A stretch of DNA of 64,000 nucleotides, from the NCBI GenBank assembly GCA_002862745.1, contig PKDX01000017.1, positions 27,027 to 91,026 of the forward strand, read 5' to 3'. A program made the position numbers and the translations under genes. Source of the DNA: Bacteroidota bacterium. GTDB lineage: Bacteria; Bacteroidota; Bacteroidia; Chitinophagales; UBA8649. The notes under the pieces were generated by a model. It searched no databases, was not told where the DNA came from, and saw only the letters and a program-made list of their open reading frames with translations. Positions 35,301 to 43,700 of the stretch are shown piece after piece (the first letter of the stretch is position 1; each line of letters opens with the position of its first letter).

Positions 35301-35565
35301 GCATAGGAAGCCATGCACTGCCATCCCAGTAATAAAAGAGATTGTCCGTTTGATCATAGACAAGCAGCCCACTTTCGACATTGGTTAGACCAACAATCGC
35401 TGCTCGTTGGGCTGCATCTAAACGTGGAATCAAAAGACCTTTATCATTGGACTCAATATCAAGGGCAGCATTGGGGTTGGGAGTAAGCGTTCCGACACCA
35501 ACATTATCCTGTGCTGATAGTGAAAACGAGATGAAAAGTAAAGCTAGAGCTATAAAATATCGCAT
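32323..35565 (-). CDS. collagen-like surface fibre with S74 chaperone
   Basis: A 1080-residue secreted protein starting MRYFIALALLFISFSLSA-QD. Residues 20-88 are the VGVG..TPN..AALDIES/GLLIPRL/YWDGSAW head. Residues about 128-272 and 345-420 are Gly-X-Y collagen tracts built from G-A-D-G-x-D and A-P-G-P-A-G-P-P units. A roughly 32-residue beta unit (DDQN, then GN-I-L-x-I-x-I-E, then DLSSL) flanks them in four copies. Residues about 520-850 carry a field of Y-G-x-Y-N repeats. The C-terminus (about 960-1080) is an intramolecular chaperone of peptidase S74 type: T-S-D-R-T-E-K-E-S, L-N-P-V-S-F-K-W, K-L-G-F-I-A-Q-E-V, then a coiled coil. S74 domains trimerise fibres and then cleave themselves off. 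A trimeric surface fibre is the likely product. Confidence 0.88.
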   Translation of the reverse strand: MRYFIALALLFISFSLSAQDNVGVGTLTPNPNAALDIESNDKGLLIPRLDAAQRAAIVGLTNVESGLLVYDQTDNLFYYWDGSAWLPMPIDLDEQDIDSVVLTGSILEVFISNGNSATVDLAPLAAIGPAGPPGADGADGIDGADGADGAPGPAGPPGADGADGVDGADGADGIDGADGAPGPAGPPGADGADGVDGADGAPGPAGPPGADGADGIDGADGAPGPAGPPGADGADGVDGADGAPGPAGPPGADGVDGADGAPGPAGPPGPAGSDDQNLTSAILTGNILEINIENGSSVNVDLSSLSTSGGTDDQNIQGSGLAGNILTIGIEGGTSETIDLSSLAGIDGADGVDGAPGPAGPPGADGADGADGIDGAPGPAGPPGADGADGVDGADGAPGPAGPPGADGAPGPAGPAGPGGTDDQNISGSGLAGNILTIGIEGGTSETIDLSSLTSSDDWALLGNTGTDENTNYLGTNDNQDLVFRTNGVENMRINTNGNIGIGTTDNSARVYANIGLADVSTLYGVRIFQNGGGNGTKYGLFSTVGFNGTGNRTGIFNQVYMNNNSNGSGTGMHNYVSSYGSGVHRGSYNYLNVQGTIASNANYASYNETDVAAIDYSGDVYGEYNDVDFGANRSYGEFNEMNTSSSTGGAGFVYGQYNQIEGDGSNIRYGTYNSLEATGSGSQYGVYNNMQSGTGTKYGVRNEFADIDGAKYGVYNYFDNGTSTGIIYSTYNRISNDGPSTKRGTYNSVSGGDGALTGSYNLVTPAASNTSSIYGVYSSVSSSGTGTHYGGYFSAFGDGNRAVYGTNTASNGYAGYFVGNGYWNGDMVYNESGTVDHNFRVESDTREYALFVDAEDDLVRIGTNFGFAQGQTNNNGDSVNNILVDYVIDMDVGASTGTAIGIGSIEYLLDASSLTTINNNFAPSTDNIRDLGSSALRWDDVYATNGVIQTSDRTEKESIQSLTYGLNDLLKLNPVSFKWNKTHIGITPISSAEKEVKLGFIAQEVMEVLPEIVQTHNWMPISEDRPGEFALEPMPLLGMSYHEFTPVIVKAIQEQQEMIESLKAELKEVKALLEQNGIK
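34311..34530. repeat. in-frame DNA repeat, second collagen-like tract
   Basis: Near-identical GC-rich units (TGCACCTGGAGGTCCAGCAG and variants) repeat within this stretch. They encode the shorter Gly-X-Y tract of the fibre gene. They are in frame, lack spacers and are prone to slippage or recombination, so length may vary between strains. Confidence 0.85.
34748..35185. repeat. in-frame DNA repeat, first collagen-like tract
   Basis: About 440 bases of tandem 9-base-based units encoding roughly 48 Gly-X-Y triplets. Long units of about 60-80 bases (GGxCCxGGGGCACCATCTGC plus a variable remainder) recur five or six times with few changes. This suggests recent expansion by unequal exchange. Confidence 0.85.
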
Positions 35566-35623
35566 AATCTTGTTGTTCTTAATGTATAAGATAAGATTAA
35601 AAGCGTATTTAGAGGTTGCAATG

Positions 35624-36235
35624 TTAATTACTCGTTGGTAAATCTCTTGAGACCTTAAGCAAGCTTGCAATGCTTAGGGCATCCATGATCTCACCGCGGT
35701 CAATCATAGATAGCGCATCATCTAATGAAATGCACTTTTGCGTTAGGTTTTCAGTGTCTTCAGGCCTTGCCTCAGATTGAGTAAGTCCAGTGGCAAGATA
35801 GGTGATGGATAGCTCGTCAGTTACTGAGTTAGACGTCGCCATACGAAGTATTTCTTTCCATTGCCTTGCCTCAAGTCCGCATTCTTCAAGTAATTCTCGT
35901 TTGGCTGCCTCTAGTGGCGCTTCATCCGCAGGACATCCACCTTCAGGAATCTCCCATTCATAGCTATTCAATGTAAAGCGAAACTGTCCGACAAGATGAA
36001 CATTCTGTGCTTCATCTAAGGCGACTATAGCTATCGCTATATTCTTAAAATGAACAACACCATAGATTCCCTCACTTCCCGATGGATTCATTACCTCATA
36101 ATGGCCAACCTCGATCCACGCATTCTCATAGGCAGTGCGTCGATGATTGATTTTCCAATCACCATGAGGTTTAGGTGGGTCAAATCTTCCATTATCCTTA
36201 AACGATGGTTTTTCCATAGATTGATTGTCTTTCAT
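35624..36235 (-). CDS. Nudix hydrolase, ADP-ribose pyrophosphatase-like
   Basis: A 203-residue protein with a perfect Nudix box: G-G-C-P-A-D-E-x7-R-E-L-L-E-E-C-G-L, with a preceding W-E-I-P-E-G and F-R-F-T-L-N-S-Y. The arrangement, with beta-strand Y-G-V-V-H-F and the Gln-Phe-Arg segment, fits ADP-ribose or NDP-sugar pyrophosphatases. Substrate is not proven by sequence. It starts 6 bases after the stop of the sirtuin gene, which makes a NAD/ADP-ribose link plausible. The ATG at 36235 is used; an in-frame Met at residue 7 is possible. Confidence 0.9.
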   Translation of the reverse strand: MKDNQSMEKPSFKDNGRFDPPKPHGDWKINHRRTAYENAWIEVGHYEVMNPSGSEGIYGVVHFKNIAIAIVALDEAQNVHLVGQFRFTLNSYEWEIPEGGCPADEAPLEAAKRELLEECGLEARQWKEILRMATSNSVTDELSITYLATGLTQSEARPEDTENLTQKCISLDDALSMIDRGEIMDALSIASLLKVSRDLPTSN

Positions 36236-36241
36236 AGTTGA

Positions 36242-36931
36242 TTACTTCACTCGCTTTAGTTGATTGATCCATTCTTGAATTCCCTCGCACGCCTTCATAG
36301 GGTAGACTGTAAGTCGAGGAATGGTAAGGTGTTGAGGAGGGTAGGGGTCTATTAAAATATGTTCTGTGTGCGAGGCAGTATAGTAAATAAGATTGGCGGC
36401 GGGATACACTTGAAGAGAGGTTCCAATCACAACAAAATAATCGGCTTTTCTTGTCCATTCAATCGCTGTGGGAATGGCGGGAACATCCTCTCCAAACCAC
36501 ACAATATGTGGCCTTAGCGGAAGACCGTCACCTCCAAGATCGGAAAGGGTTAAATCGTTATCCCATGTACGAATACCATCTCCTCGTTGGTTGCGCACTT
36601 TACGTAATTCACCATGGAGGTGTAAGATATTCTGAGAACCAGCACGCTCATGTAAGTCATCGACATTTTGTGTTATAATTTGTACGTCATAATCATCTTC
36701 TAGTTGGGCTAAGGCCTTGTGTCCGTCATTTGGCGTTACCTCAAAAAGCTGCTTTCTGCGTGCATTGTAAAAGGTATTGACCAACTGCGGATTAGCCTGC
36801 CATCCCTCAGGAGATGCCACTTCTGTAATGTCATGGCCTTCCCAAAGCCCATCCGCACCACGAAAGGTGGAAAGGCCGCTTTCTTCACTCATTCCGGCCC
36901 CAGTTAGTATTACGATTAAGGGTTTGGCCAT
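36242..36931 (-). CDS. cobB: NAD-dependent protein deacylase (sirtuin)
   Basis: Removes acyl groups from lysines while consuming NAD+, giving nicotinamide and O-acyl-ADP-ribose. Motifs are L-T-G-A-G-M-S-E-E-S-G, T-Q-N-V-D-D-L-H-E-R-A-G, the catalytic His in L-H-L-H-G-E-L and V-I-G-T-S-L-x-V-Y-P-A-A. The Y-x-x-R pair in F-Y-N-A-R-R, which binds succinyl or malonyl groups in SIRT5-type enzymes, is present. The usual four zinc-binding Cys are missing; the protein has one Cys in all (K-A-C-E-G). I recall other Bacteroidota CobB proteins sharing this loss. It overlaps the end of the NlpC/P60 gene by 16 bases. Confidence 0.93.
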   Translation of the reverse strand: MAKPLIVILTGAGMSEESGLSTFRGADGLWEGHDITEVASPEGWQANPQLVNTFYNARRKQLFEVTPNDGHKALAQLEDDYDVQIITQNVDDLHERAGSQNILHLHGELRKVRNQRGDGIRTWDNDLTLSDLGGDGLPLRPHIVWFGEDVPAIPTAIEWTRKADYFVVIGTSLQVYPAANLIYYTASHTEHILIDPYPPQHLTIPRLTVYPMKACEGIQEWINQLKRVK

Positions 36932-37692
36932 ACCTCAATGATTCGCTGAATATTGGTGAGGAAATAAGTGTATTGGCCAGAGGATGCATGGTAGATTCCA
37001 TTGTGATCAACTTGGTCAATTTGAGCCACACTATCTACGTGAAGTACGTGCTGGTTTCCCCAATAGAGGCCGATGTGATCTACAGGACCACCTTTTACCG
37101 AAGAAAATCCGAGAAGGTCACCAATTTGAGCTTCTTGAATGAAGCTTAAGGGTTTGCCATTTGATAACTGTTTGCTTGCTGATCTCGGCAAGCTTTTGCC
37201 CAAAAAACTGTAAAGGATATGAACAAGTCCCGAATCGTCGATTCCAAAGGGTGATCGGCCTCCCTTACGGTATGGAGCGTCTATATATTTTTGGCCAAGA
37301 CGTTTGAAGCGCTCCATGCCAAGATCTTTGGCGTGAATAGATTGACCCGAAAAATTCCATTGATAGCCTCCATATTGGAGGCGTATGCCATCATAATTTG
37401 GGAGTTGACACCCAATAAATATGGGGATTCTACGTTCTTCGTGGTAAACAAATTCAGTAAAATCGATGCAACGAATAGCACTATTACTAGACTCTTCTGA
37501 AGGAACAAAATGGTCTGTGTGAACCCATCCTTTGCATTGGTTGTTATGTATCTGAACCTGGGACCATTTTTGTGAGAAATCAGTTACCTTTACGTTCTCT
37601 CCAAATAGGACCATTGATACCACATCGCTCGAGTCGTTTGGCTCGAAATAAACGGTAGAATTGGATACATGACATATTGAAAGGTTCGACAT
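36916..37692 (-). CDS. NlpC/P60-type protein with Cys-to-Asp substitution
   Basis: A 258-residue protein with no signal peptide. Residues about 1-70 are a bacterial SH3-like domain (N-L-S-I-C-H-V, L-F-G-E-N-V-K-V, W-S-Q-V-Q-I, K-G-W-V). Residues about 130-240 follow the C40 peptidase fold: Y-I-D-A-P-Y-R-K-G-G-R-S-P-F-G-I-D-D-S-G-L-V, then G-D-L-L-G-F, V-D-H-I-G-L-Y-W and H-V-L-H-V-D-S. Active members read G-I-D-C-S-G; here the Cys is Asp (codon GAT at 37234-37236), while the catalytic His is kept. It is predicted to bind but not cut peptidoglycan peptides. ATG at 37692 lies in CATG shared with the divergent PKD gene. Confidence 0.85.
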   Translation of the reverse strand: MSNLSICHVSNSTVYFEPNDSSDVVSMVLFGENVKVTDFSQKWSQVQIHNNQCKGWVHTDHFVPSEESSNSAIRCIDFTEFVYHEERRIPIFIGCQLPNYDGIRLQYGGYQWNFSGQSIHAKDLGMERFKRLGQKYIDAPYRKGGRSPFGIDDSGLVHILYSFLGKSLPRSASKQLSNGKPLSFIQEAQIGDLLGFSSVKGGPVDHIGLYWGNQHVLHVDSVAQIDQVDHNGIYHASSGQYTYFLTNIQRIIEVWPNP

Positions 37693-37697
37693 GGAGG
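37693..37697 (+). promoter_or_regulatory. Shine-Dalgarno that fixes the PKD gene start
   Basis: GGAGG, 8 bases upstream of the ATG at 37706. It makes that codon, not the earlier in-frame ATG at 37691, the likely start of the giant PKD protein. Strong Shine-Dalgarno sites are unusual in this window. Confidence 0.7.
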
Positions 37698-37705
37698 ATT
37701 TGCGT

Positions 37706-40700
37706 ATGTGGGATATTGTGCAACATAAAAATATCAAGCTTTACAGGCCATCGTCGAAGATGTTTTGGTCATTGTTGATAAGCCTAAGTCTATCCACCTT
37801 TTCGCAGGAATCAATGGCACAGATTACTGCGGATTTTACGGTGTCTAGAAGTCAAGGATGCCCAGAACCTCTAGTAACGCAATTACAGGAAGCCTCTACA
37901 TCAGCTAATCCCATTCAAAGTTATGTTTGGACAGTTATAGGGCCTAATGGTGTACTTCCCAATAGTCCGTTCTTTGCTGCGAATCCATTTATTGCACTTA
38001 GTGATCCTGGCTTTTACACTGTGAGTCTTACGGTCACAGATAATTTGGGTAATTCCAGCACACTTACTCAAAATGATGTCATTGAAGTTTTTGAGCTTCC
38101 GAGTGCTTCACTCACGGCGAATACAGAGTATTTGTGTTTTGGTGATTCTGTAACAGTCAACTTATCCTGCAATCCAGGATGCGGCAGCATTGCAACATCA
38201 TTTTTTCAGCCGATTCCAGGGTTGTTAATACAAGATGCCTGTGACACCTCAGTTACCTTGCCCTACACTTCGTCTAGTGTTTTTTCTCCTAATGCTATTC
38301 TTACCAATTCCTGTGGATGTGTAACTCAGGATACCGCCTCATTTGTTGTAACACCTGTTCAGCGGCCTAATGCTCAGTTCAGCCTTCCAGAAACAGATTT
38401 TTGTATTGTTCCTGCAGCTGTAACTGCAACTAACTTATCGTCGTCAACAAGCCCTGCTACAACCTACACTTGGAATTTCATTGATACACTCGGTAATGTA
38501 GTATCCACCCAAACGGGATTTGAACCTCTGGTAACCCTTAATGAGGGAGTGTATAGTTTGGAGCTCATTGCGGAAACAAATGGTTGCGTGGACACCTTTA
38601 TTCAGAACCGGGTGTTACGTGTGTTTAATGCCATTATTGATTTTTCTATATCTACGGATACCTCATGCGCCTTGGAAAATGTAGTTTTTACGGACTTGTC
38701 GGTTCCAACACCTGATTTGTGGTCTTGGACGATGCCTGGAGCTAACCCTTCCAATGCATCTGCTCCTGTCGTCAATAGGACCTACGCGAATGCAGGGAGT
38801 TATGATGTGACGCTGACTGTAGAGTTCCCTGGAGGTTGCTCTCTAACACAGATTCAAACGGGTGCTATTGAGATATTAGATATTCCTATTCCAAGTGCCA
38901 CTTTTACGGTAAATGAGGATTGTAAGGTACCCGCCACGCTAAACGTACAGTCAACCTCTATCAATACAGTACAAACGGAGTGGACCTTTCCCAACGGGAC
39001 GCCCTCAAGTGTTACAGGAGTAGGGCCAGTCTTCGTTACCTATGATGGCTTTGGTTCCTACGAGGTTGTATTAACAGAAACAGCATTTAATGGCTGTCAG
39101 GTAACGGAAACCCTCAATGACTTTCACATAGTCCAACCCTATACCTCTTCAATTGTACCTGATGTCTTGGATGGATGCGTTCCGCTAAATGTAAATTATA
39201 CGGCCTTATTTAACAATTTGCCTACTGGTGAGAGTATTCAATCCTATGCATGGAACTTTCCTGGAGCAGCGTCCGTGACAAGCATAAGTAGTCCTGGCCC
39301 ATCAGTGACCTATACAGATACCGGATGTTTTGATGTGGAGCTCATTACGATTACCACAACAGGTTGTACAGATACGGTTTTATTAGAAGATGCTATTTGT
39401 GCTGGTAGTCCACCGGTTGGAATGGGTATGACTGATACGTTGGATGCATGCCTTCAAACAGAACAAGTGTGTTTCTTTTACAATGGAGTTAATGCGGATA
39501 CGATTTTTTGGGATTTTGGAGATGGTGTAACAACGAGTGTTTCCCCCTTTGATACGGTTTGTCACAGCTACAATAATGGTATTGGCCCATCAATTCCTTC
39601 CTTTACCGCGCTTCAGTACAATTGCCCCAATGACATCAATCCAACATCCTTACCAGCTATCAATGTATTGGGCCCCTTTGCGGAGTTTACAGATAGCATT
39701 GGGTGCGATAATGAAAACACCGTTTTCTTTGATGCATCAAATTCATCGGATTATACTTCGGTTAGTTGGGATTTTGGTGATCCGAGTACTACCTCAGATA
39801 TTTCTTCAAACATTTCGGATAGTTATATATATCCACCGGTCTCAGTTACTACTGATTTTGTAGTGAGACTTACCCTAACCAATGCTAGTACTGGCTGTGT
39901 TCAAGATGTGTCAAGAACAGTAAGGATTTATCCGGACACTATTATTGCAGGATTAAGCGATGATTCTATTTGCGCTGGTGAAGTGATTTCTCTCTTTCAG
40001 AATTCTCCAGATGCCACGGGAATTCAGGGTAATACGAGATGGACCTTTAACGGAACATTTGACTTTGCTAGCGGCTTGGGTAGTGGTCCAGTTCCTCCAA
40101 GGGCAGTAGCACAGGGGCAGGCTCTAACGGTTCAATTTGCACAGTCCGGTATTTATCCTATTAACATGAGTTACATTAACCTTAATGGATGTGCCGATAC
40201 ATTTTCTACCTCCTTGTATGTCGCAGGGGTCTCAACAGGTGCGGTGGCTGATATGATAAGCGGTTGCGCACCTTTAACGGTTAATTTTTCTGACACTTCG
40301 ACGGCACCTTTTTCTGGAATTGAAAGCTACTTCTGGGATTTTGGGTTAGACAATACAACCTCAGATACGAGTAACCAAAGGGTTACGTCCTTCGTCTATG
40401 ATACCTTTGGAATCTTTCAAGTGAGCCTTACCTTACTTGATTCGGCGGGCTGTGTCATAAACGATAACTCAATTGTCATCAATGTGTCTGATCCAACGAT
40501 TGATTTGACCTTATCGGATACGTTTATTTGTCAGGATGCCTGTGTAACCTTTACCGATAACTCGACGGGTGCGAACGTTACGAATTATTCGTGGAATTTT
40601 GACCAAGGCGTGCCAAATACCATATCAGGGGCTAATGAATCCAATGTAACGGCATGTTTTCCTGTAGAAGGAAACCAGACCATTCAGTATCAGATATTGG

Positions 40701-43700
40701 ATAATAATGGCTGCGTGGCGGATACAACCTTTGTGCTACCCGTGTTTGATATTGTTGCGGATTATGCCATCTCCCAAACAAGCCTTCCTTGCCCGTTTCC
40801 CGTTCAGGTCGTTCAATTCACAAATCTTTCGCAAAACAATGTCGATACGAATTCTCTTCTGTGGGATTTTGGAAATGGATTCCTCTCTACCGAAGTGAAT
40901 CCTGAGCAAATCTATGTTCGAGCGGGAAGTTATCCCATTTCTCTCACGGTTTCTTCGAATACAGGTTGTTCCGATACCCTTATCCGGGATACAGTCAAAG
41001 TGGGAGGGCCTTGGGCCAATCTCCGAGTTCTTGGGAATAACACGGGATGTGTATGCGACTCTTTTGATATTGAATATTCCCTATATGGGACACCTTCGGC
41101 GAGTTTTGTATTAGGTGATGGAACAGAAATCCCATTATCTGTTACAGGTAGTTTAACAGACACGATAACCGATACATTGTTTAACGTTGCCTTTTGTAAT
41201 CTAGGGGTCTTTGCTCCTGGTGTATTTGTCGATGATTTAAATTGTTCCTACACCTATTTTTTACCTGATTCATCAATCATTATCGACAGCTTTGATTTTG
41301 ATTACAGTTTGAATGATTCGGCATTTTGTGGGGGAGGACTGGTTGACTTGGTAAGTAATACGGTGTCATTCCCTGGGAATTTCCCCTTAACCGATATTTT
41401 TTGGGACTTTGGAGATCTCAATACGACTACAGATACATCCTCCCAGATCGCAACAAGTTATAATTACCCAAGTCCAGGATATTACGAGTTAACCCTTACT
41501 GCAACAAGCAGTATTGGCTGTACGGAGTCCTTTTTGGATTCTATTTATCTTCCAGAGGCTCCAATAATTAGTCTCACGGGTGACAGTGCCGGTTGTCTTA
41601 ATGGAAGTGGTTTTGATGCGTCCTTTACGTATACATCATTTGGGGACACCGTGGTCGGTGCATCAATTGTACAGAGTATTTGGGATTTTGGAGACGGAAG
41701 TCCATTAAGTGTAGCTAATGATTCAGTTCAACATGTTTTTACAAGCTCTGGCTTGTTCTGGGTAAAAGTAAGTCTTACTGATTCGCGAGGGTGCGCAAAT
41801 AGTGATAGTACACTTATTGAAATCTTCGCGGATCCTGTTATTGGAATTCCCAATGATACCACGATTTGTCGTGGAGACTCAATACGCCTTTTCTCCACAG
41901 ATATTGAAACGGTAGTCTGGTCACCTAACTATGCTATAGATGATACCTTATCCTTAACACCATTGGTTTATCCAGACACCACAACCACTTATGTTGTATT
42001 TGGTGTCGACAGCAATGGATGTTCAAGTCAGCTAGGTGGATTCATGCAAGTTACAGTGGATCGAGTAATCCCGGATTTTAGTGTTGGTCAGGCATGCGCT
42101 GGAAGCCCAGTTGGCTTTACGGACGAAAGTACTGGTGGGCTGGGGTCCATTGTACAATGGAATTGGGACTTTGGAGATCCTGCTTCAGGAGTCAATAACA
42201 CAAGTGCTCTCCAAAACCCTCAACATAGTTATGCCGTAGATAGTATCTATCTAGCTTCCTTAACGGTTCAAAATGATAATGGATGTTCTTTTGATACCAC
42301 GGCAAACATTTTAGTAGGGCAGGGACCCCAAGCAAGTTTTACATTTAATGATACCTGTCAGAATGAGCCGGCATCCTTTGATGCAAGTGCATCGCTTGGT
42401 GGCACAGGAAATATCACTGATTATATCTGGATTATCAACGATCCAAGTAATACGCAGGATACGCTAATAGGTATGAACGCGAATTATATTTTTACGGTAT
42501 CGGGAGATTATAATGTGTGTCTGATTGTGGAGACAGACTTAAATTGTGCAGGCAATCAGGATACAGTATGTCAGTCGGTTCATATTCGTTCACTTCCTTC
42601 CGTAGAGGTAGTGGTTGATTCTGTGTGTTTAGGGACTGCTACTTCTTACGCCGAGCTATCTTCTGTGGCAGAAGCTCCATTTGCTTCCTACACATGGAAT
42701 CTTGGTATTTCTCCTTTTGATTTGCTCACGATTTCAGCACCTAGTAACCCTGATACATCAAGAGTTAATCCTATTCCTGGAATCTATTTGGTATCCTTGT
42801 CGATTACAGATAGTTTAGGTTGTGTGGGTATTGGAAGGGATACTGCACTTGTATATGATTTGCCTGAGGCTGATTTTGAAGTACTAGCAACGTGTACAGA
42901 AACAGTCTCCACAGTCAATGATTTAAGCCAAGCAGCAGACCCTAATCAAGCGCTATTAACATGGACTTGGGATTTTGATGAGGGCAGCGGTGATGAAGTG
43001 ATTGCACCCCCATTAACCACCATCTTTGCTCAGGATGGAATTCATAATATTAGGCTAGTTGTTGAGGATAATGTTGGATGTAGGGATACATCGTTTCAAA
43101 CCATAGACTTAGTTCCTGCCCCTATGGCAGTAATCACACCAAGCGATACGGCAGCATGTGAAGGACTTACCTCAGTAATTCTCGGTGGATCGAGTCAAGT
43201 GTATACTCCGACTGCCACGTATTCATGGGATTACGACTATAACATTCAACCTGGATTTGATCAAGTGGATGTCGTCAATCCAGGATACACACAAATCTAT
43301 CCCATAGGAACCTACACTATCTTACTAGAAATAGTTGATGGAAATGGATGTATAGATTCAGCTTTTCAGGATATCATTGTTTTTGAAAATCCGGAAGCCA
43401 TTATTGAATTTGGTCCAGCTTGTGAGGACTTTCCAGTCGATTTTAACTCCGCTTCTATAGAAGGAGATGCCCCTATTTCATCAGCCAATTGGATTTTTGA
43501 TGATGTAGTAGGGGTTAATGGCTTTAGCGCGGTACACAATTCTCCGAATGAAATTACGGCTGAGCTATACATTGAGGATGCTAATGGTTGCGTCGATAGG
43601 GACTCAATTCAAGTGGTTCAAGACGTGCTTCCACAGGTAGTGGTTGATCCTTTGGTGGATACGGTATGTTATGGGGAAACCGCTGTCTTTACGGTGAATG

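Noticed and set aside
34691..35332. Plus-strand open frame rich in Pro, Ser and Ala opposite the collagen tract
   Set aside because: It is a mirror of the collagen repeat with no start context or signal peptide. The minus-strand frame has signal peptide, domains and S74 end.
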